DNA of 64,000 nucleotides from positions 1 through 64,000 of the forward strand of contig PKUJ01000037.1 in assembly GCA_002869565.1 (NCBI GenBank), given 5' to 3'. A program made the translations under genes and the position numbers. Under the pieces are notes generated by a model. The model was not told the origin of the DNA and made no database searches. It saw only the letters and a list, made by a program, of their open reading frames with translations. Positions 25,270-35,459 of the stretch are shown here, in pieces. Source of the stretch: Arcobacter sp. Its GTDB lineage: Bacteria > Campylobacterota > Campylobacteria > Campylobacterales > Arcobacteraceae. Within the stretch, counting starts at the first letter, position 1; every line of letters begins with the position of its first letter.

Positions 25270-26256
25270 ATGAAAAAAGACTTTATTGTAAATAATAAGA
25301 TAAATATGACAGATTATTCAAGAGCTTTGGAGCTAATAGAAAAGAGTAGATATATACTTATCATAACTCATGTAAATCCTGATGCAGATAGTATTAGTTC
25401 AGCTCTTGCTTTGTCAAATTTATTTTTTGAGAATAAAATAAAGCATAAAGTTTTCAATGTTAGCGCAGATTTACCTCAAAACTTAAATTTTATTGAGAGA
25501 TTTGATAAAATAACTGATCAATTGCCTAAGTTTTTTGATTTAGCAATATCAGTTGATTGTGGAACAAAAAAAAGATTAGGTTTTGAATTAGATAAAAATA
25601 TTCCACTCATAAATTTTGATCATCATAAATCAAATAATGATTATGGAACAATTAATTTAGTGGATCCTATGAAAAGTTCAACGGCAGAAATTGTATATGA
25701 TTTTTTTAGACATAATGGACTTTATATTACAAAAAATTCTGCAAAAGCACTTTATGTTGGTATATATGATGATTCATTAGCTTTTTCATTAGGTAGATGT
25801 GATGAATTAACATTTGAAAAGGTAAATCACTTAGTTGAATTTGGTGCAAGTCCTTCTGAGATAGCTAATAAATTAAAAAGAAGAGATTCTTTAGCAAAAT
25901 ATAGAATTATTCCCAAAGTATTGGAGTCTTTAGAACTTTATAAAGAAGGAACAATTGCAACTATTTATGCAAAAGATGAATGGTTTAAAGAAACAGGGGC
26001 ACATAATAGAGATTGTGAAGATGCTTTAAATATGATAATGAGTATGCACATTGTGCGTATTGCATTTTTTGTAAGAATTGTAAATGGTGTAAGTCGAATT
26101 TCATTGAGATCAAAGGGTAAAATTGATGTTTCTAAAGTAGCTTCAGTTTTTGATGGCGGAGGTCATTTTAATGCTGCAGGATGTACAATAGATTCATTAA
26201 ATATCGAAAATGTAAAAAATAGAGTTTTAAAGGAAGTACTTGAGACGACAGAATAA
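25270..26256 (+). CDS. DHH-family phosphoesterase (NrnA/oligoribonuclease-like)
   Basis: A 328-residue DHH-DHHA1 phosphoesterase. Metal motifs are visible in order: THVNPDADSISSA (motif I), VDCGTKKRLGF (motif II), NFDHHKSN (DHH motif) and DDSLAFS, followed by the DHHA1 substrate domain with GGGHFNAAGC. Members of this group degrade nanoRNA oligonucleotides, pAp or linear dinucleotides; which applies here cannot be told from sequence. A c-di-NMP breakdown role would fit the two GGDEF genes elsewhere in the window but this is speculative. The M23 gene begins inside its 3' end. Confidence 0.88.
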   Translation: MKKDFIVNNKINMTDYSRALELIEKSRYILIITHVNPDADSISSALALSNLFFENKIKHKVFNVSADLPQNLNFIERFDKITDQLPKFFDLAISVDCGTKKRLGFELDKNIPLINFDHHKSNNDYGTINLVDPMKSSTAEIVYDFFRHNGLYITKNSAKALYVGIYDDSLAFSLGRCDELTFEKVNHLVEFGASPSEIANKLKRRDSLAKYRIIPKVLESLELYKEGTIATIYAKDEWFKETGAHNRDCEDALNMIMSMHIVRIAFFVRIVNGVSRISLRSKGKIDVSKVASVFDGGGHFNAAGCTIDSLNIENVKNRVLKEVLETTE

Positions 26257-27610
26257 TAGTTTAAAAAAATTTTTATCATTAATTGTTTTTATATCAATTG
26301 TAGCGGGAGGAGTATTTATTTATTTTTCTCCTCAATTTGAAAAAAATAAACCAAAGATTTTATTTGAAAATAGTGGTTTTTGGAATTTGAAAGATGGATT
26401 GAAAATATCACTTTTTGATGAAAGTGGAATAAAATCATACAAGGTATATTATAAAACTGGAACTAGTGAGATAGTTTTAGCTAATAAAAATATTGGTGAA
26501 AAACAAAATAGTGTAATGTTTGAAATTGAAAAATTTACATTAGATTCAAATATTGAAAAAATTAAAATAGCGATTGAAGCTGTTGATAATAGTATGTGGA
26601 ATTTTTTACAAGGTAATAAAACTTATGAAGAATTTGATTTAACTATAGATAGAAAAAGACCTCTTGCAAATGTCCTCTCAAACTCGTATAATATTAAAAG
26701 AGGTGGAAGCGCCACTGTTGTTGTTGAAGTAAATGATAAAAATTTGAATAAAAAATATATCTCTTTTAATAATGAGTATAATTTTGAGCTTATTCCATTT
26801 TTAAAGGAAGGTTATTATGCTGCAATAGTTGCCTGGCCTATAGAAGTTGAAGATTTTGATATTGTAAACTTAGTCGCAATTGATAAAGCAAAAAATAAAA
26901 CAGTTACAAAAGTTCCTTTTTATATAAAAGATTTAAAAATTAAACATGACAATATTAAAATTTCTAAAAATTTTATAAATCAAGTATCAATTCCTGTTCT
27001 AAAAAAGAGTGATTATACAATTCCTTCAGATGATGCTGAGATATTTGTAAAGCAGAATAAAGAATTAAGAGCAGAAAATATTAAAACTATTAGAAATGAA
27101 TCTTTAAAAAATATGTCCAGAGATTTAGTCTCTAAATATACTATTCGTCCATTTAAAAGATTAGAAGGTTCTAAAACTTTTGCAGGCTTTGCAGAAAAAC
27201 GTCAATATTTTTATGATAATAAAGTTATTGATAATGCTTGGCATTTAGGAATGGATTGGGCAAGTATTAAACATGCCGATATAAAAACTACAAATTCAGG
27301 TCAAGTAATTTTTAATGATTATTTAGGAATTTATGGAAATACTTTAATAATAGATCATCAATTAGGACTTCAATCTTTATATGCGCATACGAGTAAATTT
27401 TCTGTTCAAAAAGGAGATATCGTAAAAAGAAATCAAAAAATAGCAAATACTGGAAGTACAGGTGCGGTATTTGGAGATCATTTACATTTCGGAGTTTTAG
27501 TTCAAGGAATTGAAGTGAATCCTTTAGAGTGGATGGATAAAAATTGGATTAAAAGTAGAGTGACAAATATTTTAGATGAAGCAAAACAATTAATAAGTAG
27601 CAGCAAATGA
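26240..27610 (+). CDS. M23-family metallopeptidase
   Basis: A 456-residue envelope peptidase. It has an N-terminal membrane anchor ([20 protein letters not shown]), immunoglobulin-like beta regions (about 40-230) and a C-terminal LytM/M23 domain with the zinc motifs HLGMDWAS and GDHLHFGV. LytM enzymes cleave peptidoglycan cross-links; in Campylobacterota such proteins shape cell curvature. The TTG start at 26240 overlaps the DHH gene by 17 nt and has AAAGGA upstream. lpxC begins 4 nt before its stop (GCAAATGAG), so both belong to one operon. Confidence 0.9.
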   Translation: MRRQNNSLKKFLSLIVFISIVAGGVFIYFSPQFEKNKPKILFENSGFWNLKDGLKISLFDESGIKSYKVYYKTGTSEIVLANKNIGEKQNSVMFEIEKFTLDSNIEKIKIAIEAVDNSMWNFLQGNKTYEEFDLTIDRKRPLANVLSNSYNIKRGGSATVVVEVNDKNLNKKYISFNNEYNFELIPFLKEGYYAAIVAWPIEVEDFDIVNLVAIDKAKNKTVTKVPFYIKDLKIKHDNIKISKNFINQVSIPVLKKSDYTIPSDDAEIFVKQNKELRAENIKTIRNESLKNMSRDLVSKYTIRPFKRLEGSKTFAGFAEKRQYFYDNKVIDNAWHLGMDWASIKHADIKTTNSGQVIFNDYLGIYGNTLIIDHQLGLQSLYAHTSKFSVQKGDIVKRNQKIANTGSTGAVFGDHLHFGVLVQGIEVNPLEWMDKNWIKSRVTNILDEAKQLISSSK

Positions 27611-28512
27611 GACAAAGAACTATAGCAAAAAGTGTAGAAATAGTCGGAATTGGACTTCATAAAGGGGTTCCAGTTAAGATGAAACTTGAACCTCTTGATT
27701 CTGATATGGGAATTATTTTTTATAGAGTTGATGCAGGGGTTACTATTCCACTTAAGATAGAAAATGTTGTTGATACAAAAATGGCTACTGTTATTGGAAA
27801 AGATGGAGTAGTTGTTTCTACAATTGAACATTTATTATCTGCTGTATATGCTTATGGGATTGATAATTTAAGAGTTGTTATAGATAACGATGATGTTCCT
27901 GTTCTTGATGGCAGTTCTTCTGGTTATTGTATGTTGATTGATGAAGCAGGTATTAAAGAGCTTGATAAATCAAAAAAAGCAATAAAGATTAAAAAGAATG
28001 TAGAAGTTACAACTGAAGATTGAAAAAAAGTTTCTTTAAAACCATCCGAACACATTATATATGATTTTTCTATTGACTTTGAACATCCTGTTATTGGAGA
28101 ACAAGATTATCGTTTTGATTACTCCATTGCAGAATATAAAGAGAATATATCACGGGCTAGAACTTTTGGCTTTTTACATGAAGTTCAATATCTAAGAAGT
28201 ATTGGTTTGGCTCAAGGTGGAAGTATGGAAAATGCAATTGTTCTTGATCAATCAAAGGTTTTAAATCCAGAAGGATTAAGATATGATAATGAGTTTGTAA
28301 GACATAAGATTCTTGATGCAATTGGTGATATGGCTCTTCTTGGTTATACAATAGTTGGAGAGTATGATGCTCATGCCGGAAGTCACCATTTGAATCATCT
28401 TTTGACAAAGAAAGTTTATGAAGATGCTGCAAATTATGAGATTATTGATTTAGAAGAGGCTTCTGATGAAGCAGAAGTATTTGAATTAGCGTATGCAAAA
28501 GTTGAAATATAA
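27607..28512 (+). pseudogene. lpxC: UDP-3-O-acyl-N-acetylglucosamine deacetylase LpxC, split by an in-frame TGA
   Basis: LpxC is the zinc enzyme of the committed step of lipid A synthesis and is essential in most Gram-negatives. Codons 1-138 include [16 protein letters not shown] with the first zinc His and DGSSSGY. TGA at 28021-28023 follows VEVTTED; the same frame continues with KKVSLKPSEHI and the rest, including RARTFGFLHEV, the zinc motif VRHKILDAIGDMALLG and AHAGSHHLN. The lost codon is probably TGG (Trp), judged from related LpxC proteins, meaning one G-to-A change. Other genes here use TGA as a normal stop, so reassignment is unlikely. Confidence 0.93.
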
Positions 28513-28521
28513 AAGGTAAAT

Positions 28522-28983
28522 ATGCTTGAAGTATTAGTTATAAGTATCTCAAAACCCTTACTAATTGGAATTTATGAAAATAAAAAATTGATACAAACAT
28601 ATAAAAATGAAGGTAAAACCTCTGATGTTTTGCCTCAAATATTTGATGAAATTATAAAAAATAATGCACTTGATAAAATATATTATGTGAATACTCCGGG
28701 TTCTTATATGGCAATAAAAGTTGCATATGTGTTTTTAAAAACTATTAGTATTACTAAAAATATAGAATTAGAAGCTTGTAGTGGCTTCTATTTTAATCAA
28801 AATTCACCTATTAAAGCGTTGGGAAAAAAATATTTTATTAATGAATTAGATGAAAATGAAAACATTAAAGTAGACTTTTTAGATAATAATACTAAAATAC
28901 ACGACTTTGAATTACCTAATGTTTTAGAAAATATTGATTTTTCTAAAGAAACATTACCAATATATAATTTACCTGCAGTTTAA
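28522..28983 (+). CDS. TsaB-like protein (tRNA threonylcarbamoyladenosine complex)
   Basis: A short 153-residue protein. The motif NTPGSYMAIKVAYVFLKTIS resembles the nucleotide-loop and helix (GPGSFTGLRIG...AKGLA) of TsaB/YeaZ, and the N-terminus LEVLVISISKPLLIGIYENKK matches the ASKHA first strand. TsaB partners TsaD in making t6A37. It is shorter and more divergent than E. coli TsaB (231 residues), missing much of the second lobe, as seems usual for Campylobacterota homologues next to lpxC and thrB. The gene lies between lpxC and thrB in one row. Assignment is moderate. Confidence 0.6.
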   Translation: MLEVLVISISKPLLIGIYENKKLIQTYKNEGKTSDVLPQIFDEIIKNNALDKIYYVNTPGSYMAIKVAYVFLKTISITKNIELEACSGFYFNQNSPIKALGKKYFINELDENENIKVDFLDNNTKIHDFELPNVLENIDFSKETLPIYNLPAV

Positions 28984-28995
28984 AAGGACAAAAAG

Positions 28996-29877
28996 TTGAA
29001 GATAAGCGTTCCCGCTACTAGTGCTAATTTAGGACCTGGGTTTGATACTCTAGGATTGGCAATCTCATTACATAATCAAGTTATTATAAAACCATCAAAA
29101 TTTCATAGTGTATCTTTAAAAGGTGAGGGGTCACATAATCCTGTACTTAAAGACAATAATATGTTTATTGCAATTTTTAATGATTTTTATCATAACTTAT
29201 CACATAAAAAAAGACATTTTAGATTTGAATTTTTTAATGAGATTCCATTATCAAGAGGACTAGGAAGCTCTTCTGCTGTTATTGTGTCAGCAATTGCAAG
29301 TGCATACGCAATTGAGGGAATAAAACTTGATAAAGATAAGCTTTTAAATTTAGCACTTGCTTATGAAAACCATCCTGATAATATTACTCCAGCAGTAATG
29401 GGAGGCTTTAATGTTGCAAGTGTACAAGACAACGAAGTAAAATACATTAAAAAGAATATGCCAAATACACTTAAAGCAATTGTAGTAATACCAAATAGAC
29501 CAATGTCTACACAATTGTCAAGAAAATCACTACCTTATAAATATTCAAAAGAAGACGCGACATTTAATATTTCACATTCTTCATTATTAACAGCAGCATT
29601 TATGAGTGAAGATTGGGAAATGCTTAGAAATGCATCTTTGGATAAATTTCATCAAAAATATAGGATGAAACAGATGCCAGAACTTTTTGATGTTCAAAAA
29701 ACTTCATTAAGAAGTGGCTCTTTAATGAGTACTTTATCGGGTTCTGGTTCAACTCTTTTTTCTCTTTGTTATAACGGAGATTCTCAAAGAATAGAGAAAG
29801 AACTTAAGAAGAAATTTCCACATTTTAGAGTTTTAACAACGGGTTTTGATAATGATGGTATATGTGTTGAAGACTAA
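28996..29877 (+). CDS. thrB: Homoserine kinase
   Basis: GHMP-family kinase phosphorylating homoserine for threonine synthesis. The 293-residue protein has [18 protein letters not shown] at the N-terminus, the ATP loop [15 protein letters not shown] and the C-terminal [11 protein letters not shown]. It starts with TTG at 28996, preceded by AAAAGGACAAAAAG. The next enzyme of the pathway, thrC, is unlinked at 56.5-58 kb. Confidence 0.96.
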   Translation: MKISVPATSANLGPGFDTLGLAISLHNQVIIKPSKFHSVSLKGEGSHNPVLKDNNMFIAIFNDFYHNLSHKKRHFRFEFFNEIPLSRGLGSSSAVIVSAIASAYAIEGIKLDKDKLLNLALAYENHPDNITPAVMGGFNVASVQDNEVKYIKKNMPNTLKAIVVIPNRPMSTQLSRKSLPYKYSKEDATFNISHSSLLTAAFMSEDWEMLRNASLDKFHQKYRMKQMPELFDVQKTSLRSGSLMSTLSGSGSTLFSLCYNGDSQRIEKELKKKFPHFRVLTTGFDNDGICVED

Positions 29878-29911
29878 AAACTATACAATTAAGTAAAAAT
29901 TAGGTATAATA

Positions 29912-30190
29912 TTGGCTATTTTGAAAAAACCTGTACGAACTTGTGTGATTTGTCGAAGCAAACTTGAACAAAAAAAACTACTTCGTTTAAAGTGTGAAGA
30001 TAAAAAACTTGTACCATTTGATAATAATGGCAGAAGTTTTTATATCTGTAATGATTGTATTTCAATACTAGAACATTCGCAAGACAATCAAAAAGATTAC
30101 AAAAAAATAGAAAAAGCTCTTTATCGAGAGTGTAGAAATAAAGACAACTATATAGTACAACTTAAGGAGATATTAACGCATGTCAGATAA
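29912..30190 (+). CDS. YlxR family (DUF448) RNA-binding protein
   Basis: A small basic protein of the YlxR fold, typical companion of infB. Motifs are RTCVICRSKLEQKKLLRL, VPFDNNGRSFYICNDC and the helix IEKALYR. The start is uncertain: TTG 29912 (92 residues, AGG 8 nt upstream) or TTG 29921, which gives the family-like KKPVRTC start. TATAAT at 29905-29910 suggests a promoter immediately upstream, which would make the transcript nearly leaderless. Its end overlaps infB by 11 nt. YlxR proteins are implicated in ribosome or RNase P related regulation. Confidence 0.88.
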   Translation: MAILKKPVRTCVICRSKLEQKKLLRLKCEDKKLVPFDNNGRSFYICNDCISILEHSQDNQKDYKKIEKALYRECRNKDNYIVQLKEILTHVR

Positions 30191-32873
30191 CGTAAGAGTG
30201 TATGAAATTGCTGAAGAGGCTGGCGCTAGCAGTAATGAAGTAATTAGCAAAGCCAAAGATTTAGGTGTTGAACTTAAATCACCTCAAAGTACAGTTTCAT
30301 TTGAAGATGCAGAAGAGATTGCAAATTATATTATGACTGGTAAAAGTTCAAAGCTTCCAAAAAAACCAGCTCCAAAAATAAAAAAAGCAGCACCAAGCGA
30401 AGAGAAAAAAGAAGAGTTAGAAGTTACAACTACTGAAAAATCTGAAGTAGAAGTAAAACTTGAAACTAAGACTGAAGAACCAAAAAAAGTGAAAACTGAA
30501 ACAAAAATTGAGTCAGAACAAAAAACTGAAACAAAAATTGAGGAAGTTAAAGCAGAAGTTCCTGAAGTTAAAAGCGTTAAGAGTGTATCTCCTAATAAGA
30601 TTATTCCAAAAAGAAGAGGTCTTAAAATTGTTAAGAAGAAGAAACCACGAGAAGAGGTTCCTTCACCTGTAATAAATCATACTTCAGCAGATGTAGGTGC
30701 ACAACCTAAAAAAGCAATGAAATCACTTAGTGAAATATTAGGTGGTAATGATAAACCTTCAAATGAAGAGAGTCAAGTTCAAAGAGCTGCACCTAAGAAA
30801 AAAGAGAAGAAAAAAACTACTGCAAGATCTCATGACCATGGAAAAGTGATTGAACTGGAAAGAGCACCTAAAGATGAGTTTAATAGCAATAATAGAGATG
30901 ATGAATCTCTTTTAGGCGAAGAAGTTTTCTTACTTGATATGGATGTTACAGATAAATCAAAATTACTAGATGAGCCAAAACCTCAAAATAATGATAAAAA
31001 ACAATCAAGAAGCTCTAGACCTGCAGCCTTTGGTAATAGACCACAAGGTTTAAAAAGAGGTAAGAGAAAGAAAAGAATTAAACGAACTGAAGAAGAAGTA
31101 GAAATTACAAGTATCGTCATCCCTGAAGATGTTAGGGTTTACGAATTTGCAGAAGCTTGTGGAAAATCACCATCTGAAGTAATTTCAGTACTTTTTGGAC
31201 TTGGAATGTTAGTTACAAAAAATGACTTCTTAAAACAAGATGAATTAGAAATTCTCGGTGAAGAGTTTGGAATCGAAGTTGAAGTTAAAGATGCATTAGA
31301 AGATGTAAATTATGTTGAAGATTATCATGAAGAAGACATTGATACTTCTAATTATGTTACTAGACCTCCAGTTGTTACTATTATGGGTCATGTTGATCAT
31401 GGTAAAACTTCATTACTTGACAAAATTAGATCTTCAAAAATTGCAAAAGGTGAAGCGGGTGGAATTACACAACATATTTCAGCTTATACAATTGAACAAA
31501 ATGGAAATGAAATTACATTTGTAGATACTCCAGGACATGCTGCATTCTCAGCTATGAGAGCAAGAGGTGCAAGTGTTACTGATGTCATTATAATTGTTGT
31601 TGCTGCAGATGATGGTGTTAAACCTCAAACTGAAGAAGTTATATCTCATGCAAAAGCATCTGGTTGTCCTATTATTGTTGCGGTAAATAAAATGGATAAA
31701 GAGACTGCTAATATGGATATGGTAAAAGCTCAAATGGCAGAGAGAGAAATGACTCCTGTTGATTGGGGTGGAGATATCGAATTTATTGGAGTTTCTGCTC
31801 ATTCTGGATTAGGAATTGATGATTTACTTGAAAACATATTATTACAAGCAGAAATTTTAGAACTTAAAGCTGATCCATCAGGCAAAGCAAAAGCAACAGT
31901 AGTTGAGTCGTCTTTAGAAAAAGGTAGAGGACCAATTGCAACAGTTATTGTTCAAAATGGTGAGTTAAAAGTTGGTGATAATATTGTTTGTGATACTACT
32001 TACGGAAGAGTAAAAGCGATTACAAATGATATGGGTAAACCAGTTAAAAAACTTGGACTTTCTCAAACAGGAAATATTCTAGGATTAGGTGATGTTCCTG
32101 CTGCTGGTTCATTTATGGTTGCACAAAATTCTGATAAAGAAGCAAGAGAAATTGCTACAACTAGAGCAGAACATGCTAGAGCGAAAGAATTATCAAAATC
32201 TACAAAAGTTACGTTAGAAGAGATGAGTGGATTAATTGCAGAAGGTAAAATTAAACAACTTCCAGTAATTATCAAAACTGATGTTGGTGGTTCTTTAGAA
32301 GCAATTAAAGGTTCATTAGAAAAAATCCAAAATGAAGAAGTAAAAGTAAAAGTTATTCATGCTGCTGTTGGTGGAATTACTGAATCTGATTTAGTTCTTG
32401 CTGGTGCATCTGATGGATGTATTATTTTAGGATTTAATGTTAGACCTACGGGAGCTGTTAAACAAAAAGCTAAAGCTGATGGTATAACTATTAATACTTA
32501 CTCTATTATCTATGATTTAATTGATGATATTAAAGATGCGTTATCAGGAATGATGAGTGCAGTTATTAGAGAAGAAAATACAGGTCAAGCTGAAGTGAGA
32601 GATACATTTGTAGTTCCAAAAGTTGGAACTGTTGCAGGATGTTTAGTAACTGATGGTAAAGTTATCAGAGGTGGTCATGCAAGAATCATTAGAGATGGTA
32701 TTGTTACGTATACTGGTAAAATTTCATCACTTAAGAGATTTAAAGATGATGCTAAAGAAGTTGCAAATGGTTATGAATGTGGTATTATGTTTGATAAATT
32801 CAATGATATTAAAGTTGGAGATTTCATCGAAACATTTATTCAGATTGAAGAAAAAGTTCATATTGACGGATAG
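30180..32873 (+). CDS. infB: Translation initiation factor IF-2
   Basis: GTPase that brings initiator fMet-tRNA to the 30S subunit. The 897-residue protein has an N-terminal IF2-N domain ([22 protein letters not shown]), a long Lys/Glu/Pro-rich linker (about 55-300), a second IF2-N repeat ([22 protein letters not shown]) and the G domain with [20 protein letters not shown] and NKMD, then the tRNA-binding C2 domain. The linker is low complexity and typical. rbfA follows 11 bp later. Confidence 0.98.
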   Translation: MSDNVRVYEIAEEAGASSNEVISKAKDLGVELKSPQSTVSFEDAEEIANYIMTGKSSKLPKKPAPKIKKAAPSEEKKEELEVTTTEKSEVEVKLETKTEEPKKVKTETKIESEQKTETKIEEVKAEVPEVKSVKSVSPNKIIPKRRGLKIVKKKKPREEVPSPVINHTSADVGAQPKKAMKSLSEILGGNDKPSNEESQVQRAAPKKKEKKKTTARSHDHGKVIELERAPKDEFNSNNRDDESLLGEEVFLLDMDVTDKSKLLDEPKPQNNDKKQSRSSRPAAFGNRPQGLKRGKRKKRIKRTEEEVEITSIVIPEDVRVYEFAEACGKSPSEVISVLFGLGMLVTKNDFLKQDELEILGEEFGIEVEVKDALEDVNYVEDYHEEDIDTSNYVTRPPVVTIMGHVDHGKTSLLDKIRSSKIAKGEAGGITQHISAYTIEQNGNEITFVDTPGHAAFSAMRARGASVTDVIIIVVAADDGVKPQTEEVISHAKASGCPIIVAVNKMDKETANMDMVKAQMAEREMTPVDWGGDIEFIGVSAHSGLGIDDLLENILLQAEILELKADPSGKAKATVVESSLEKGRGPIATVIVQNGELKVGDNIVCDTTYGRVKAITNDMGKPVKKLGLSQTGNILGLGDVPAAGSFMVAQNSDKEAREIATTRAEHARAKELSKSTKVTLEEMSGLIAEGKIKQLPVIIKTDVGGSLEAIKGSLEKIQNEEVKVKVIHAAVGGITESDLVLAGASDGCIILGFNVRPTGAVKQKAKADGITINTYSIIYDLIDDIKDALSGMMSAVIREENTGQAEVRDTFVVPKVGTVAGCLVTDGKVIRGGHARIIRDGIVTYTGKISSLKRFKDDAKEVANGYECGIMFDKFNDIKVGDFIETFIQIEEKVHIDG

Positions 32874-32884
32874 TGAGTTAAAAA

Positions 32885-33238
32885 TTGAAAAGTATTAATC
32901 TACAAAGAACAGAATCTTTATTAATGGAGTTAGTTCCTGAAGCTTTATCAACATTGAGTGATAGCAGAATTAACTCTCTACCAATTACAGGTGTAAATTG
33001 TAAAAATGGTAAATATGATGCACTAATATATTTTGATGGTAGTGATTTTGAACAAAAAGAGATCCCTGGAGTTATTTCAGCTTTAACAAAAGCAAATGGT
33101 AGAATTAAATCATACGTACTAAGTAGTACAGGATGGTATAAATGTCCTACTTTTAAATTTGTAAATGATACATCATTAGAATCTTCAAAAAATATTGAAG
33201 ATTTATTTAGACAAATTCAAAAAAAGAGTGACTCATGA
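32885..33238 (+). CDS. rbfA: Ribosome-binding factor A
   Basis: A 117-residue cold-shock and 30S maturation factor with the single KH-type fold. [20 protein letters not shown] is the N-terminal helix that matches RbfA, although this version is divergent; location between infB and rimP supports the call. It overlaps rimP by 4 nt (ATGA). Confidence 0.85.
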   Translation: MKSINLQRTESLLMELVPEALSTLSDSRINSLPITGVNCKNGKYDALIYFDGSDFEQKEIPGVISALTKANGRIKSYVLSSTGWYKCPTFKFVNDTSLESSKNIEDLFRQIQKKSDS

Positions 33239-33663
33239 ATTTAGAAGAATCTATTGAAATAGCAGTGCAAGGTTGTGGGGCAGAGCTTTATGATATTGTT
33301 ACTGCAAAAGAGCATGATAGAAATATTTTTAGAATTCTTGTTACTACTAAAGATGGAATAACTTTAGATAAGTGCGCAGAAATTTCAAGAATGGTATCTC
33401 CCATATTAGATATTGAAGAGCCAATGCACGGAAACTATAATTTGGAAGTTTCTTCTCCTGGAATTGAACGAAAATTAAAAAAGCCACAGCATTTTAAAGC
33501 CTCAATTGGTGAAAAAATTAGAGTTAAAGATTTTGATAAAGATATTGTAAAAGGTGAACTTTTATCTGCTGATGATAATGAGATAAAAGTAAAAGCTGAA
33601 TATGGAGAAGAAATTATTACTTATGATGAAATATCTTCAGCTTCTACCTATTTTGAATGGTAA
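33235..33663 (+). CDS. rimP: Ribosome maturation factor RimP
   Basis: Assists 30S assembly. The 142-residue protein contains the RimP-N signature [16 protein letters not shown] after [15 protein letters not shown], and the Sm-like C-terminal domain. It overlaps rbfA by 4 nt and ends the translation-factor operon. Confidence 0.94.
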   Translation: MNLEESIEIAVQGCGAELYDIVTAKEHDRNIFRILVTTKDGITLDKCAEISRMVSPILDIEEPMHGNYNLEVSSPGIERKLKKPQHFKASIGEKIRVKDFDKDIVKGELLSADDNEIKVKAEYGEEIITYDEISSASTYFEW

Positions 33664-33678
33664 TATAAAGAAATATGC

Positions 33679-34305
33679 ATGAGTTTTGAAAGCTCATTAA
33701 CTTTTTTTTTAGTAATATTTATTTTTAGCATTACTCCAGGACCTGGGGTATTTGCTCTTTTGGCAAGAGGACTGACTCTTGGAAGTAAACAATGTATCCC
33801 CCTAGCTCTTGGAATGTCAATAAGTGATATTATTTATTTAATCTTTGCCTGTCTTGGCTTAGCAACGATAGCACAAAACTATGCTTTATTATTTGAAGTT
33901 ATTAGAATAATTGGGGCACTTTATTTATTTTATTTGGGTTATAAGATGTTTACTACCCAAATTAAAATTGAAACTGTTTCAAAAAATAAAGCACTTAAAA
34001 AAGATTTTTTCTTAGGTTTTATGCAGGGCTTCTTAATCTCGGCTTCTAATCCAAAAGTTATACTATTTTATATTGCTTTTTTACCATCATTTTTAGATAT
34101 AAAATCCTTAAGTGGTTATGATATTTTTTTAGCTTCTACTTTAGCATTATTTGCATTAATGATTGGATTGATGTTTGTATCTATTTTAGCAGCCCAAGCG
34201 AAACAAGTTTTAAAATCTGAAAAAGCATTAAAAAGATTAAATTATACAGCTGGTTCAATCATGATTGCAGCTGGAAGCTTTTTATTATTTAATAGGCAAA
34301 CATAA
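33679..34305 (+). CDS. LysE-family amino-acid exporter
   Basis: An integral membrane protein of 208 residues with about six helices. TPGPGVFALLARGLTLGSKQ is the LysE/RhtB N-terminal signature; FMQGFLISASNPKVILFY is the second block. It likely exports amino acids or related solutes; substrate unknown. A T9 run at 33702-33710 close to the start codon (ATG 33679) could allow slippage and on/off variation. ribD starts at its stop codon (TAATG). Confidence 0.85.
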   Translation: MSFESSLTFFLVIFIFSITPGPGVFALLARGLTLGSKQCIPLALGMSISDIIYLIFACLGLATIAQNYALLFEVIRIIGALYLFYLGYKMFTTQIKIETVSKNKALKKDFFLGFMQGFLISASNPKVILFYIAFLPSFLDIKSLSGYDIFLASTLALFALMIGLMFVSILAAQAKQVLKSEKALKRLNYTAGSIMIAAGSFLLFNRQT

Positions 34306-35309
34306 TGATTATAGACGATAAATTTTATATGAAACTTGCTATTGATGAAGCTTGGAAATATCAATTTTTGACTTATCCAAATCCAGCAGTTGGATGTGTA
34401 GTTGTAAAAAATGGTGAGATATTAGCTATTGAAGCACATAAAGAAGCAGGGCTTCCCCATGCAGAAGTAAATGCACTAAAAGCTGCGTACTTAAAAAAAT
34501 ATCCTAATGATGTTATAAAAACTAAAAATAATGCTTTTGAAATACATGAATACCTAATAAAAAAACATAATGGATTTTTCAATGATTGTGAAGTTTATGT
34601 TACTTTAGAACCATGCAATCACATAGGAAAAACACCAGCCTGTGCAAACTTACTAAAAGAACTAAAACCAAAAAGAGTAATCATAGCACATGAAGATACA
34701 AATAAAGAAGCTTCATGTGGTATAGAGACACTTAAAAGTGTAAATATAGATGTTAGTACTAATTGCATGAAAAAAGAAGCCTACGAGCTTTTATACCCAT
34801 TTATTAAATGGACGACTGGAACATTTGTATTTTATAAAATGGCACAAACCCTAAATGGTTCAATAGATGGACAAATATCAGGCAATCAAGCCAAAGCATA
34901 CGTTCATAGCCTAAGAGATAAAATCGATTTGATGTTAATAGGTGGAAATACAGTAAGAACAGATAAACCAACCCTAGATGCAAGATTCATAGCAGGTCGC
35001 GCACCAGATATTATGATTTATTCAAAGAATAAAATTTTCGATAAAAAAATCCCTCTTTTTCATGTACCAAATAGAGAAGTGATTATAAGTGATGACTTGT
35101 TTAAATTACTTGATTATAAATTTGTTATGGTAGAAGGTGTATATAACTTGATGGATGTCTTAAAAGAGAGATTAGATTTTATAGTTTTATTAGTAAGCCC
35201 TAAAATTAGAAATGGGATTAATGCATTAAATGAGATTGAAATTGATTTTGAAATTGTTCATGAGAATTATATTGGGGATGAAAAGATTATATACTTGAAA
35301 AGAAAGTAA
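34305..35309 (+). CDS. ribD: Bifunctional riboflavin deaminase/reductase RibD
   Basis: Two-domain enzyme of riboflavin synthesis. The N-terminal deaminase (about 1-150) has the zinc motifs HAEVNAL and LEPCNHIGKTPAC with GCVVVKNG. The C-terminal reductase (about 160-334) has VFYKMAQTLNGSIDG and MLIGGNTVRTDKPTLDAR. Length 334 is slightly short of the usual 360. No FMN riboswitch was seen upstream; the gene instead appears coupled to the LysE gene (one-base overlap). Confidence 0.95.
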   Translation: MIIDDKFYMKLAIDEAWKYQFLTYPNPAVGCVVVKNGEILAIEAHKEAGLPHAEVNALKAAYLKKYPNDVIKTKNNAFEIHEYLIKKHNGFFNDCEVYVTLEPCNHIGKTPACANLLKELKPKRVIIAHEDTNKEASCGIETLKSVNIDVSTNCMKKEAYELLYPFIKWTTGTFVFYKMAQTLNGSIDGQISGNQAKAYVHSLRDKIDLMLIGGNTVRTDKPTLDARFIAGRAPDIMIYSKNKIFDKKIPLFHVPNREVIISDDLFKLLDYKFVMVEGVYNLMDVLKERLDFIVLLVSPKIRNGINALNEIEIDFEIVHENYIGDEKIIYLKRK

Positions 35310-35393
35310 AGTATTTAATTTAAAACTCTGAACTGAAAAAGGTTAAGATTTGTCGTTGAAATAAAGATAGAGTTTTATTTGAGGAGGGAGTGT

Positions 35394-35447
35394 ATGTCAA
35401 TACACAACCGAAGAAAAGAAAGCTATATCGCAGAATTTCCACGATAA
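35394..35447 (+). CDS. Candidate 17-residue micro-ORF after ribD
   Basis: ATG at 35394 is preceded by AGGAGGGAG (35382-35390), one of the strongest Shine-Dalgarno sequences in the window, 3-8 nt before the start. It encodes MSIHNRRKESYIAEFPR, basic and soluble, then TAA. The start codon lies in a GTGTAT-GTCA-ATACAC hairpin (35390-35405). The ORF runs into the stem of the ribD/efp terminator. It could be a leader peptide, a dual-function small RNA or chance. No homologue is recognised. Confidence 0.3.
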   Translation: MSIHNRRKESYIAEFPR

Positions 35448-35453
35448 AGCTTT
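35419..35453. terminator. Bidirectional terminator between ribD and efp
   Basis: A 12-bp stem with one mismatch (35419-35430 with 35442-35453), AAAGCTATATCG/CGATAAAGCTTT, is followed by GCGTTTTTATTTT on the plus strand and by T/C-rich sequence on the minus strand, ending both convergent units. Confidence 0.75.
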
Positions 35454-35459
35454 GCGTTT

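Noticed and set aside
27502-27831. Minus-strand ORFs within lpxC and infB (27502-27831, 28157-28432, 31548-31802)
   Set aside because: They lie antisense to conserved genes and show biased, low-complexity composition typical of shadows.
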